Counted from the first letter of the stretch, positions 24,544 to 33,931 are shown. The stretch: 64,000 nt of DNA from VRUE01 sp963702705 (GCA_963702705.1 CAVPDR010000002.1:558001-622000), one strand, 5' to 3'. Notes: generated by a model from the letters alone, not told the origin. Program-made: numbers and translations.

Positions 24544-25721
24544 CGGTCGCCGCCGGCGCCGGCGCAGAAAGCGTCGTAGTCGGGGAACTTCCCCATCTCC
24601 GACTCCGGGATCTCCTCGGCATGCTCGCCGCAGATCGGACAGTCGGGATCGCGGCGGACCTTCAGCTCGGTGAAGCGGGTCCCCAGCGCGTCGTAGAGCA
24701 AGAGGCGCCCGATCAGCGGTTCGCCTTTGCCGAGGATCAGCTTGATCACCTCGTTGGCCTGCAGGGTGCCCATCGTCCCTGCCATCACCCCGAGCACCCC
24801 GTTGGCCGAGCAACTCGGTGCCAGCTCGGCCGGCGGCGGGGTCGGGTAGAGGCAGCGGTAGCAGGGACCCTCGAAGGGGACGAAGGTCGAGATCTGACCG
24901 TCGAAACCGAGGATCGAGGCGGAGACGACCGGCTTGCGCAGCCGCACCGAGGCGTCGTTCAGCAGGTAGCGGGTGGGGAAGTTGTCGGCGCCGTCGACGA
25001 TGATGTCGTAGTCGGAGATCACGTCGAGGATGTTGCTCGCGTCGAGCCGGCCGTTGTGCTCGACGACCTTGACGTCGGGGTTCAGCCCTTCGATGAAGAT
25101 GCGGGCCGACTCGGTCTTCGCCATCCCGATCCGTTCGGTGTTGTGGATCACCTGGCGCTGCAGGTTGGAGGCGTCGACCACGTCGTCATCGACAAGCCCG
25201 ATCGTGCCGATCCCGGCCGCGGCGAGGTAGAGCGCCGTCGGCGCGCCGAGTCCGCCGGCTCCGAGCAGCAGCACCTTGGCGTTCAGCATCTTCAGCTGGC
25301 CGTCGACGCCGACCTCGGGCAGCAACGTGTGGCGCGAGTAGCGGTCGCGCTGCTCGGCCGTCATCCCTGAAGTGGAAACAACCGGCAGCCCCTGCTCCTG
25401 CCAGGCGAGGATCCCGCCGGCCATCGAAGCGATGTCGGTGTAGCCAAGCGCTTCCATCTGGGCGGCGGCGATGTAGGAGCGGTTGCCGCTGCGGCAGTAG
25501 ACGATCGTGCGGGCCGATTTGTCGGGCGCGGCGGCGGCGATCTCGTCGCCGAGCAGCCCCGGCGGCACCAGCTTGCCGTTCTCGAGATGGGCCTCCTGGT
25601 ACTCGTGCGGCTCGCGCGTGTCGATCAGAACGACGTCGCCGCCGTCGATCTCCTCCGCCGCCTCGAAAGCCTCGATCTCCTCGACCTGTTTGCGCTCAGT
25701 ATCCGCACCACTAGTGGCCAT
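24540..25721 (-). CDS. moeZ: MoeZ-like sulfurtransferase/adenylyltransferase with rhodanese domain first
   Basis: 393 residues with two domains. Residues about 10-115 are a rhodanese domain with active-site loop YCRSGNRSYIAA (Cys about 75). Residues about 120-390 are a ThiF/MoeB E1-like domain: LLGAGGLGAPTALYLAAAGI nucleotide site, DDDVVDASNLQRQVIH, and C-terminal Zn-type Cys pairs (CYRCLY and CPICGE). It should adenylate and thiocarboxylate CysO. The domain order is reversed relative to mycobacterial MoeZ, where rhodanese is C-terminal. RBS AGGAG precedes the ATG. Promoter carries the 17-bp element shared with cysM. Confidence 0.9.
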   Translation of the reverse strand: MATSGADTERKQVEEIEAFEAAEEIDGGDVVLIDTREPHEYQEAHLENGKLVPPGLLGDEIAAAAPDKSARTIVYCRSGNRSYIAAAQMEALGYTDIASMAGGILAWQEQGLPVVSTSGMTAEQRDRYSRHTLLPEVGVDGQLKMLNAKVLLLGAGGLGAPTALYLAAAGIGTIGLVDDDVVDASNLQRQVIHNTERIGMAKTESARIFIEGLNPDVKVVEHNGRLDASNILDVISDYDIIVDGADNFPTRYLLNDASVRLRKPVVSASILGFDGQISTFVPFEGPCYRCLYPTPPPAELAPSCSANGVLGVMAGTMGTLQANEVIKLILGKGEPLIGRLLLYDALGTRFTELKVRRDPDCPICGEHAEEIPESEMGKFPDYDAFCAGAGGDR

Positions 25722-25752
25722 CAGCCAAATCTCCTAAATCCCGATCAGCTTT

Positions 25753-25769
25753 ACTTCAAAAAGTATAGC
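25753..25769 (-). promoter_or_regulatory. Shared 17-bp promoter element of moeZ-cysO
   Basis: Second identical copy of GCTATACTTTTTGAAGT (minus strand). Here the -10 TATACT is followed by a roughly 35-nt leader with an AGGAG ribosome binding site before moeZ, unlike cysM, where the start is immediate. Confidence 0.65.
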
Positions 25770-25799
25770 GAGCGATGGTCAAGCCCTGTGGGTCTACCC

Positions 25800-26867
25800 C
25801 TACTGCCCCTGCGCGACAAACGAGAAGCTGCCCACAACCTCCCCCGCCCCGAACACCGCTTTGCCTTCGGCAAAGGCGCCGTTGAGCGCCTTTGCCGTAT
25901 CGGCCGTCAAGGTCAAAGCGATGTTTGACTCTGAGACAGTCCTAGTCTTGGGATCGGAGGAGACAAGGCCCGGGGCGATGCCAAAGACTCCGACTCGCCC
26001 CAGTTTGCCGGGGAAGGCAGGGGTCGGCTCGAGGTCCACCTCGGCGCTGTCTGACCTGGCGCCGAGATCTGCCCACGGTTCCTGCCAGAAGACCTGACCG
26101 CCGCCGAGTTGCAGCAGTTCGACCGTGCCGGCGGTTCTGAGCGTTCCTTCGGAGGCATTGGGAGCTATCGCTCCCCCGATGGCGATCGGGAAGGTGAAGG
26201 TAGCCCCGACGTGTTCGGCGGGGAAGATCGGGTTGAGCGAGACGAAGCGCGATTCGAGCTTGGCGACGAAGGCTGGGGCAAAGACGAGGGTCGCCTTGTT
26301 TTGTTCGAGGATCGTGACGAGCTTGGGCAGCGGTTTGGAGGTAAGCGTGCCGAGCAGCTGTCCTGGGGCGAAGGGGATCTGGGGACGGAGCTTCTTGTTG
26401 AGCCGGGTGGCGGCCTTGGCGCTTAGCTTCAGCTGCTTGGCGCTGAAGGCAGAGCCGAAACCTTCTCGCTTAGAGGAGATCTTCTGAGAGGTGGCGACCT
26501 TGAGCTGTGAGCCGCCGACCTTGGCGACGAGCGGGGAGTGCTTGGTCTTTACCGTGATGTCCCTGAGCGGGACCTTGCCTCCTTTGCCTTCGAAGGAGAG
26601 CGTTCCTTCGGAGTCGATCTCGCCCTTGCCTGTCGTTGGGTCGAGGTTGCCCGAGACGATGGGAAGGGTGATCGTGTTGCCCTTTCGCTTCGCGCCTCTG
26701 GAGGGGCTGAGCTTGATCTGGTCTTTGGCGAGAAAGGAGGCGAAGGAGGGATCGAGGGTCAGCTTGGTGGTTCCGCCTTGCAAGGGGTCATAGGCGGCCT
26801 GGGACGTTGGGGCCACAAGGAGGCAGGTCAAGATGCCGAGCAGGCCGGCGGTAACAATCCTTCTCAT
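25800..26867 (-). CDS. Secreted HtaA-domain-like protein
   Basis: 355 residues with a clear signal peptide (GLLGILTCLLVAPTSQA). The body is Lys- and Thr/Ser-rich beta structure: TTKLTLDPSFASFLAKDQIK and ITLPIVSGNLDPTTGKGEID near the N terminus and a second related unit later (ATFTFPIAIGGAIAP). This layout resembles HtaA-type domains used for haem binding in corynebacteria, but the conserved haem-ligand residues cannot be confirmed by eye. Extracellular or wall-attached. It ends a run of five secreted-protein genes on the minus strand. Confidence 0.65.
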   Translation of the reverse strand: MRRIVTAGLLGILTCLLVAPTSQAAYDPLQGGTTKLTLDPSFASFLAKDQIKLSPSRGAKRKGNTITLPIVSGNLDPTTGKGEIDSEGTLSFEGKGGKVPLRDITVKTKHSPLVAKVGGSQLKVATSQKISSKREGFGSAFSAKQLKLSAKAATRLNKKLRPQIPFAPGQLLGTLTSKPLPKLVTILEQNKATLVFAPAFVAKLESRFVSLNPIFPAEHVGATFTFPIAIGGAIAPNASEGTLRTAGTVELLQLGGGQVFWQEPWADLGARSDSAEVDLEPTPAFPGKLGRVGVFGIAPGLVSSDPKTRTVSESNIALTLTADTAKALNGAFAEGKAVFGAGEVVGSFSFVAQGQ

Positions 26868-26878
26868 CCCCTACCTCC

Positions 26879-27661
26879 TCATTCCTGGACACCGCAGGTC
26901 TTGTTGACGGTCACACCCATCGGCTTTCTCCCGGCGAAGTGGAATTCGGCGTAGGCCAAAGCGAAGGAAGCCCGCTTTGCTTTGCCGGGAGCCGGGCAGG
27001 CCGCATTGAAGTAGGAGAGCGCTCTGCCCCGGTAGCTGTATTTGCGCTTCAGGGTGAGCTTGATCCGGTCCAGGTAGCCCCAGTCGCCCAGGGCCTGGGG
27101 AAGGGAAGCGCTCAGTTCGGTGCCGTAGGGGCCGTTTGAGACCTTCTTGACCCGAAAGGGGATGACGAAGGATGAGTTGAACGGATGGGAGGTGTAGATG
27201 TGGGTGAGGATCACCGGGCGTCCCCCCTTTCTGCCGTTGAAGATCAGCAGGCGTCCCTGGGTTCTGTAGGCACCTTGGTCTGGGAGGACGATGTTTGCCC
27301 AGAACTGGCCGGAGCCGATCAGGGCCGCTCCGCACTGGGAGAGGGCGCGTTCGGTGGTGGCGGGTTGGATGCGGGGGACTTCGCAGATGGGCAGGCCCTT
27401 GGACTGCAGCAGACCGTGGCGGTTTACCCGCACGCTGAGGCGCCGCAGCTGGGGCGGCACGCCGCCCTTGGCGCTTTGCAGGTGCCCGGCGACGAAGATC
27501 GCGATCGGGGCCGGTGTCTTGCGGGGGAGCTTGTAGGGCTTCAGCTGGGCTAGGGCGCTTATGCGCAGGCCTTCGGATTGGACCGTTACCGCCGGCGCCG
27601 ATGCGCAGGCAAACAGCGCTAGAGACGCGACTGCTGTCGCGACCCTCCCCCGCCTGCCCAT
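26879..27661 (-). CDS. Secreted protein of unknown function
   Basis: 260 residues. Signal peptide (VATAVASLALFACASAP). The rest looks like extended beta strands: GGVPPQLRRLSVRVNRHGLL, CEVPRIQPATTERALSQCGA, VILTHIYTSHPFNSSFVIPF and a Cys near the end (NKTCGVQE). It resembles a recurrent module in large secreted proteins of this phylum, including the one directly upstream (27682-30486): both have the CS-(I/V)-P...C-x-AL-(I/V)-G layout. No catalytic motif seen. Lies 11 bp upstream of the HtaA-like gene. Confidence 0.65.
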   Translation of the reverse strand: MGRRGRVATAVASLALFACASAPAVTVQSEGLRISALAQLKPYKLPRKTPAPIAIFVAGHLQSAKGGVPPQLRRLSVRVNRHGLLQSKGLPICEVPRIQPATTERALSQCGAALIGSGQFWANIVLPDQGAYRTQGRLLIFNGRKGGRPVILTHIYTSHPFNSSFVIPFRVKKVSNGPYGTELSASLPQALGDWGYLDRIKLTLKRKYSYRGRALSYFNAACPAPGKAKRASFALAYAEFHFAGRKPMGVTVNKTCGVQE

Positions 27662-27681
27662 CGCCTAGAGGACGGCCCGCA

Positions 27682-30486
27682 TCAGCGTGCCGTCCTCTTT
27701 TGCTTTGCCTTCTTGCCCCCGCACTTCACCTTCACCGCGGGGCGGTAGTTGTGCGTCTTGCCGTTTTGGCCGGTAAACCTGACGTCGGCGCGGTTTGCCT
27801 TGGCACAGAGGTTTGTGCTGTTTTCAAAGAGCCCCTTCTTGCCGCCCTTGAAGGAGAAGGAGGCCCATTCGACGGGGGCGTCGGGGACGGTTTCGAAGGT
27901 GTTGCGCAGCTGTCCTTTGACCGAGTCGACGTGGCCGACGAGGTGCACGTTGATCTGCTGGCCTCGCAATGAGGCGACGACATCGGGTAGTTCGTGTTCC
28001 GAGGACCTGAGGAAGACCGGGCCTTCCAAGGGATCGGCGAGGACCGGGGTCTTTGCCCGCGCCCAGCCGTAGATCGATCCCGCCGGGCAGGCTTCGCCGT
28101 TGCCGCCCTGGGCTTTGAACTGCACCCTGGTGCAGATCGTGTTGAAGTGGGCGTTGGCGATGAACTCCGAACGGGGCAGGGTGACCTGGGCGCGGGCGAT
28201 GCCGGCTTCGCCGAAGCCCCTCATGCGCAGGAAGGCCTTCAGCTTCGGGTAGTCCCCGCGCTTTGTCCCTCCCGAGAGGCTGAGGGTGAGCTTCGGGGCG
28301 AAGGGAAGCGCGGCGCAGTCGGCCGCCTGGAAGGGGGAGGTGGAGACGAAGGGGTTGTCGTCGGTCGGGCTGACGAAATCAAGGCCCGAGCCCAGTGCGG
28401 TGGCAGCCGTGGAGGTGGGCGTGCAGTTGGTCGGGTTGTAGGTGAAGTTGGGCTTGTCGGTGTAGGCGCGGATGTCTCTTAGGTGCAAGACGACGCCCCT
28501 GACGATGTGGGGGATCGGGTCCGAGCCGGTCGCGTCGAGGAAGACTTCGCCGCTCTCGGGGTTGACCTTGACCGCCAGGCGCACGACGACGGTGCCGATG
28601 TCGAAGGGGCCGACCACTCCCGAGGTGATCGCGACCAGGCTGATCGGAGCGCCGTGGTAGGGGCCGGCGAGGTAGATCTTGCCGGGGGCGTAGGCCAAGA
28701 CCTGGCCTACTCCGGCTCCGGCCAGGGTGCTGCCGACCTGGGAGGCGGCGGGGCAGGATGGGTCGGCGCTCTCTTCGGCGCCACCGTGGGGGCCGCTGCG
28801 GGAAGTTGCGCGGGCGATCTGGGCATCTGTGCAGTAGGGGATGCCGGCGAGCTTGCCCGCCACTCCGGGGGGCAGCTTCAGCGAGAAGTTGGTGAACTCC
28901 TGTTCGGTGTCGGTGCGGGTCAGCCTGGCGTTGAAGGGAGAGAAGGAGCCGGCGGCGTTGTTGAGCGTGCCGGCAACCAGGTTGGGGTGAAACGGCGGCA
29001 GCCCACCCGCCGGGCAGGGGCCGTGGTCGGGTCCCGATTCGACCTTGAAGGTGCTGGTGCGGGTGGTCACTTTGCCCGGCGCCGACCAGGGGGTGAAGTT
29101 AGAGGTCACAACATGGGGCCCGCAGGTCGGCGGGGTAATCAGCGGCGATCTTGCGCCTTCGCGGAAGTGCAGCTCAAAGGAGGAAACCGGCAGCTGGGGG
29201 ATGTCGTCGAAGACGGTGGTGATCTGCCCCGTCTGCGGATCGAGAGAGACCCTGCCCGCGAGCTTCACCGCGATGCCGCGGTCTGGCACCTTGAGCACCA
29301 TGTAGAGGGCTAGTAGGGAGTCGAAGGGGTTCTCGTAGGGCTTGGCGATGTAGAGGGAGCCTTCGGCGTTTCGGTCGAGGACCGGGGTGCGGGCCAAGAC
29401 AGAGCCGACCTTGGAGGACTCCGGGCAACCCGCATTGGGGGGAGAGTCATAGGTCTCCCTTGCCAGGTCGGCTTCGGTGCAGACCCCCAGGCCGACGGCC
29501 TGGGAGGGGTTTACCGTCATCCCCTCGGGCAGGGTCACTTCGGCGCGCTTGAGTTGCGAGCCGGCATAGACGTTGGGGGATTCGAGCCCTTTGGTGGGCA
29601 GTGAGAGGTCAAAGCCCAGGCCGCTGGGAGAAGAGCCCTGGGTGGTGGTCGGGGCAGCGCTCGCGTCGGGGTTGAATTCGACCAGCCCGCAGCCGCCGAT
29701 CTGCGGGAAGGGGGCGCTCATCGTCGAGGGGGCCTCGGGCACCTGGTAGCTGATCGCGGTGAAGGTGATCTGCTTTGGCGTCAGGCAGTCGGTCGGGTTG
29801 GTCATGAAGGGGACTTCGGCCTGCCCGGATTTGCGCCCGCCGGCCGGCAGTTTGCCTTCCAGGCCTTCTTTGGGGTTAAGCCGCAGGGCGTCGTGGACCG
29901 GGGCCGCCGGTACGCCCCAGAAGGTGGTGGTGACCGCGATCGGTTCGGCCGCCGCCGAGGCGCCTTCGGCCGCGGCCACCAGGGTGTTGTCGGCGGGGTC
30001 GAGGCGGACGTTGATCAGGGTCGGGTAGTTGGCGGCGTAGAAGCCAAAGCGCGCGGCGATGTCCCCGCCGGGGGCTTGCATGTTGTAGATCGGCTCGGTC
30101 AGGGTGGTGTTGATCGCGCCGGCGAGCTTTACCTGCGCCACGCCGACCTGGGTGTCTTGGGCGCAGCTGGTGAGACCGCCGGAGAATTCGCTCAAGGTGC
30201 AGGGGGGGATCGCCTGGGGGTTGCCGAAGAGGCCCGGCGCCAAGCGCACGATCACGTCGCGGGTGAAGGCGTAGGGCTTGGGGGGAGTCGTTTCGGTGCT
30301 GTTCAGCGTGAAGGTGGCGGTGAAGTCGTCATGGGCGCCGGCCTGGCCGCTTGAGAGCGAGGCAGAGGCCGATTCGATCGCGTATTTGGAGAAGTCTTTG
30401 TCGGCGCTGGCGCCGCCGGCTCCGAGCAGGGCGAGGGCGAGCGAGGCAAGCAGGACAATGGAGATCTTTGCGGCGGTGTGGCTCAT
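27682..30486 (-). CDS. Large secreted repetitive protein (934 aa)
   Basis: Signal peptide (ISIVLLASLALALLGAGGASA), then about three repeats of a roughly 250-300 residue unit. Each unit contains an LPPG-type strand, a C-(T/S)-(D/E)-A-(D/Q)-(L/I)-AR segment (VCTEADLARETYDS; YCTDAQIARATSRS), a C-P-(E/A)-(S/A)-S-(K/Q)-VGS segment and an LY/IYLA(K/G)PY segment. It ends basic (KCGGKKAKQKRTAR). No enzyme motif is visible; likely a cell-surface or extracellular protein. The ATG at 30486 overlaps the TGA of the upstream large gene (ATGA) and cuts off 70 codons of unlikely Arg-rich extension. Confidence 0.8.
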   Translation of the reverse strand: MSHTAAKISIVLLASLALALLGAGGASADKDFSKYAIESASASLSSGQAGAHDDFTATFTLNSTETTPPKPYAFTRDVIVRLAPGLFGNPQAIPPCTLSEFSGGLTSCAQDTQVGVAQVKLAGAINTTLTEPIYNMQAPGGDIAARFGFYAANYPTLINVRLDPADNTLVAAAEGASAAAEPIAVTTTFWGVPAAPVHDALRLNPKEGLEGKLPAGGRKSGQAEVPFMTNPTDCLTPKQITFTAISYQVPEAPSTMSAPFPQIGGCGLVEFNPDASAAPTTTQGSSPSGLGFDLSLPTKGLESPNVYAGSQLKRAEVTLPEGMTVNPSQAVGLGVCTEADLARETYDSPPNAGCPESSKVGSVLARTPVLDRNAEGSLYIAKPYENPFDSLLALYMVLKVPDRGIAVKLAGRVSLDPQTGQITTVFDDIPQLPVSSFELHFREGARSPLITPPTCGPHVVTSNFTPWSAPGKVTTRTSTFKVESGPDHGPCPAGGLPPFHPNLVAGTLNNAAGSFSPFNARLTRTDTEQEFTNFSLKLPPGVAGKLAGIPYCTDAQIARATSRSGPHGGAEESADPSCPAASQVGSTLAGAGVGQVLAYAPGKIYLAGPYHGAPISLVAITSGVVGPFDIGTVVVRLAVKVNPESGEVFLDATGSDPIPHIVRGVVLHLRDIRAYTDKPNFTYNPTNCTPTSTAATALGSGLDFVSPTDDNPFVSTSPFQAADCAALPFAPKLTLSLSGGTKRGDYPKLKAFLRMRGFGEAGIARAQVTLPRSEFIANAHFNTICTRVQFKAQGGNGEACPAGSIYGWARAKTPVLADPLEGPVFLRSSEHELPDVVASLRGQQINVHLVGHVDSVKGQLRNTFETVPDAPVEWASFSFKGGKKGLFENSTNLCAKANRADVRFTGQNGKTHNYRPAVKVKCGGKKAKQKRTAR

Positions 30487-33400
30487 CGGGTCCCCCCCTT
30501 CGAGTGATGGTGCGATCGCTTCGGCTTCGGCGCCACGCAGCGCCCCTTGCCCCGCCCGCCTGCCCTTCGCTTGCCCTTGGGGCAGCGGCCCTGCTCGGCG
30601 CCGGGGGAGGGGTTGCCGGCGCCGCGGAAGGCGGCGCTGGCGGGGCTGGTGAATTCCGGTGCGGAGACCGCGGGCTGGCAAGCTTCCCCCAGGCACTCGC
30701 CGGGCGCTGAGGCAGGGGCAAAGCCGCCGCCTACCCTGGCGTCATAGATCGAGGTCGTGGCGCCGTGATCGGCACCGCTCAGCACGTCGCTGCTGGTGAA
30801 GAAGACATCGTCGCCACTTCGGCTCTGCCCGTAGAGGTAGTTGTCGGTGGCGCTGTGGCCGGAGGAGATCAGGTAGAGGCAGCCGCCGGCGTGTTTGCAG
30901 CCGCCGACGTTCTCTTCCTCCCACTCATAGACGTCGCGCAGGCCGTCGGTGTCGGCGGAGACGAGGGCTTCGGTGGACTCGAAGAAGACGCGGTTGCCCT
31001 CCGGGGTGAGGTTGGAAAGGAGGGTGTATGGGGAGAGGGGGTTGCTGACTTCTGAGGACGTGGTGAGCGTGAGGAAGCTGGCGCCGGTTCCCTGCGGCAG
31101 GCCTGTCGGGATGCAGGAGAGGCAGTGAAGGCGCCCGGCGGCGCTGTCATAGCGATAGATCTGCGGGGAGCCACCGGTCTGCTGTGCGTCGAGGCTGGCG
31201 CGCGACTGGAAGACCAGCACCGAGCCATCCGGGGTGAGGCGAGAGGCGTCCTTGGCCGGGGCCCGGATTGCGTCTGTCCAAAGCCCGACCCCGTCGAAGC
31301 TGCCAAAGGAGGAGTCTTTGCCGCCTTTGACGTCTCGTTCGGTGAGCGTGGCGATGAAGGCGATCTGCCCTTCTTCGGAGAGGTAGAGGTTCTCTTTGCC
31401 CGCCTGGGCCACGGCGCCCTGGGGGTTGGCGGCACCCAGCACGCTCGGGGAGACGAAGGCCGCCCGGGTACCGCCTAGCGCGACGTTGACCGGGGTGACG
31501 TCGCCCGTGGTGGAGAAGTCGATGACTTCTTCGGCGCTCGTGTCATAGGCCTTGAGGTTGCCGCCCTGCAGGTAGAAGACGCGCTCGCCGCCTTCGGAGA
31601 CGCCGGCGAAGGTGACGCCGCTACCGATTTCGTAGGTGATGGCGTTGTTCTTGCGCAGGTAGAGGGTGCCGCCGATTTCAAAGGCGATGCCCTCGCCGTC
31701 GGGGGAGACGCCGAGATATATCGCGTTTTTGCCGGCCGGGGCGGTGACATCGCCGGGAAGCAGGGAGACGACGTGGGTGGTCTCCTCGCCGCTGGCCGGG
31801 TCGCGGGTGCGGTCATAGAGGACCTGTGTGCTGGAGCCGGGGGTCAGGGGCTCGAGCTGCGCATTGGAGACAAAGACGAAGTGATCGCCGCCCTCGGTGA
31901 TCTGCACGCCGGTCGCCGTCGGGTCGGTGCCGAGGCTGCCGCGGCCGACCAGCTCGGAGTGGCCGTCGGGGTAGCGCAGGTAGTGGGTGAATTCCCCGTT
32001 GATGACTTTCGGGCCTTCGCCGCGGCCGGTCCAAAAGGAGTAGCCCTGGTCGGGGGAGACGCCGCCGGGCAAGCCCAAGGTGACTTCTTCTCCTGAGGGG
32101 CCCGAGAGAGCAGAGCTCCAGCCCGAGGCGGTGCGGGTGGCGAGGTAGCGATCGCCACCGTTGAAGCTGGCGGTGCCGTTGCTGCCGGGAAGCGAGCCGC
32201 CGAGAATCGTGAACGACAGATCTTCGCCGGCCGGGGAGCCCTGCAGGGTGGGGAAGATGTCGCCGGAGGATTCACGGATTCCGACGGGGTCGCGCCCGTT
32301 GGTGTCGGCGGGAGTGACGAGCTCATAGGCGCGGCAGTCGGGCAGTGCCGAGGAGGGGCCGAGCCGCAGCGCCTGGTTGGGGCAATCGGCGGAGGCGGTG
32401 GCGTCGGCGTAGGTCGCAAAGGCTCCCTGGTTGTGGTCTTCGGCCGCTTTGCCCAGGTCGTTCTCGGCGAGGACGCGGAAGCGGTAGGCGGTGCCGGGCG
32501 CAAGGTCGCTGAGGAATACCCCGACTTCGGCTTCGAAGGACGAGCCGGGAACGGTGCCTTCGCCGGCCACGGTGGCGCCGTTGAAGCCTTCGGTATCGAA
32601 GTTCTGCTGGGTGGTGTATTCGAAGCTGTAGTGGGTGTCTTCGGCGCCGGGGTCGATCGTCGCCCCCAGCTTGGCTTCGCTCTCGCCAATCGCAGCTGTG
32701 GAGACGCTCTTTACCCGGGGCGGCTGGTGGTTGGGGGGGCGGAAGGCGAGTACGCGCCCGGCGGCTTCGAGGACGGGAACGAAGAGGCGGCCGCGGTTTG
32801 CCGCATCCACGCCCGGGCTGGGTTCGCCGTTGCTGACGGCTATCTGTATAGACTGATTGGTGTACAGTTTCGAGTTGGTGAGCTTGCTGAGATATTCGTA
32901 GTTCTCGTCATAGCGATAGATGGTTTTCTTCCCCCCAGCGATATCGCCGATGAAGACGTCGCCGCTCTCTTCGTCGACCGCGATCGGTAGCCGCCCGAGG
33001 TGGGAGACGAATTCACCCGCCGGGGTGGTGGAGCCGTCGATTGGTGGGTGCGCCTCGGCGAAGCTGTCCGCATTGAGCACTTTCACCCCGCATTCGGTGG
33101 TGTCGTTCGCGCAGTAGCTGACGTAGAGGCGGCGGCGCTGGGCGTCGATCGCCACTGCCTCGGTCCACCCGCTCCCGACGTTTCCGCTCGTAGCGATTAC
33201 GCCGTTTCCTTCCGCCGCCGATTTGTATCTGGTGATCACCCCGCCGAAAGCGAATAGCAGCTGATCGTTTGCCCTATCGACGATTACAGCCCCGGGTTGC
33301 GGAAATCCCGATTTTATCGTCACCGGCGGAGCTTCGTATTTGACGATTCCCAGCTCGGGCTGAGAGGCGGCGGTGGGCGCGTAGTGAAAGAGTTCGCCGA

Positions 33401-33803
33401 TACTGTTGAAGACGTAGAGGTTTGCCTCGCTGTCGACCGCGATGCTCTTCGGGAGGGGAACCCCGGCGAGCTCGGTGATGAATTTCCCTTCGTCATCGAA
33501 GACGTCGACGACGCCGACGGCGGAGTTTTCGGGCTCGGTCGCCACGTACTCGTTGCCGTAGGGGTCGATCGCGACGGCGGCGGGCTTGTTGAAGCGCCCG
33601 CTCGGCGTGGTGGCGGGGCAGATGGGATCCGGAATCGGATCGAGTGCGTTGACGCTGCAATCGCCGGTCAGCGAGAGCTGCGGGTCGACTTCATATGGGA
33701 GGAGTTCGGCGCTTGCCGTGGAGGTGGCGGCACCCGCGAAAACAAAGGCGACCGCAAGGAGGGAGGTCAACGCAATGCCTAGTCTGTAGGTGACTACTTT
33801 CAC
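30483..33803 (-). CDS. Very large secreted NHL/TolB-like propeller protein (1106 aa)
   Basis: Signal peptide from GTG 33803 (LGIALTSLLAVAFVFAGAAT). Residues about 55-380 hold NHL-type propeller blades (AVAIDPYGNEYVA, SIAVDSEANLYVF, PIAVDEESGDVFIG). A fibronectin-III-like segment follows (TAYRFRVLAENDLGKAAEDH). The rest is TolB/WD40-like (AIYLGVSPDGEGIAFEIGG; LTPDGSVLVFQSR; LTPEGNRVFFESTEAL). The C terminus is basic and His/Lys-rich (KPKRSHHHSKGG). GGGAG 8 nt ahead decides GTG 33803 over an upstream ATG. Its stop overlaps the next large secreted gene, so the two are expressed together. Confidence 0.82.
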   Translation of the reverse strand: MKVVTYRLGIALTSLLAVAFVFAGAATSTASAELLPYEVDPQLSLTGDCSVNALDPIPDPICPATTPSGRFNKPAAVAIDPYGNEYVATEPENSAVGVVDVFDDEGKFITELAGVPLPKSIAVDSEANLYVFNSIGELFHYAPTAASQPELGIVKYEAPPVTIKSGFPQPGAVIVDRANDQLLFAFGGVITRYKSAAEGNGVIATSGNVGSGWTEAVAIDAQRRRLYVSYCANDTTECGVKVLNADSFAEAHPPIDGSTTPAGEFVSHLGRLPIAVDEESGDVFIGDIAGGKKTIYRYDENYEYLSKLTNSKLYTNQSIQIAVSNGEPSPGVDAANRGRLFVPVLEAAGRVLAFRPPNHQPPRVKSVSTAAIGESEAKLGATIDPGAEDTHYSFEYTTQQNFDTEGFNGATVAGEGTVPGSSFEAEVGVFLSDLAPGTAYRFRVLAENDLGKAAEDHNQGAFATYADATASADCPNQALRLGPSSALPDCRAYELVTPADTNGRDPVGIRESSGDIFPTLQGSPAGEDLSFTILGGSLPGSNGTASFNGGDRYLATRTASGWSSALSGPSGEEVTLGLPGGVSPDQGYSFWTGRGEGPKVINGEFTHYLRYPDGHSELVGRGSLGTDPTATGVQITEGGDHFVFVSNAQLEPLTPGSSTQVLYDRTRDPASGEETTHVVSLLPGDVTAPAGKNAIYLGVSPDGEGIAFEIGGTLYLRKNNAITYEIGSGVTFAGVSEGGERVFYLQGGNLKAYDTSAEEVIDFSTTGDVTPVNVALGGTRAAFVSPSVLGAANPQGAVAQAGKENLYLSEEGQIAFIATLTERDVKGGKDSSFGSFDGVGLWTDAIRAPAKDASRLTPDGSVLVFQSRASLDAQQTGGSPQIYRYDSAAGRLHCLSCIPTGLPQGTGASFLTLTTSSEVSNPLSPYTLLSNLTPEGNRVFFESTEALVSADTDGLRDVYEWEEENVGGCKHAGGCLYLISSGHSATDNYLYGQSRSGDDVFFTSSDVLSGADHGATTSIYDARVGGGFAPASAPGECLGEACQPAVSAPEFTSPASAAFRGAGNPSPGAEQGRCPKGKRRAGGRGKGRCVAPKPKRSHHHSKGGTR

Positions 33804-33887
33804 GTGCTGCTCCCTCGTGGTCTGTCGGCTTGCTTTCACTGTCTGCCAGTTGCCGGCGGTGGGTGGTAATCAGGCGGCGTTGAGGTG

Positions 33888-33919
33888 TCAGGGCGACGGC
33901 CTTGCGGCCGTCGCCCTGA
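33888..33919 (-). terminator. Strong hairpin terminator of the collagen-like gene
   Basis: TCAGGGCGACGGCC and GGCCGTCGCCCTGA form a perfect 14-bp stem with a 4-nt loop (TTGC), directly after the stop of the collagen-like gene. No T-run follows, as is common for terminators in GC-rich actinobacteria. Confidence 0.75.
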
Positions 33920-33931
33920 ACCGCGATTTGC

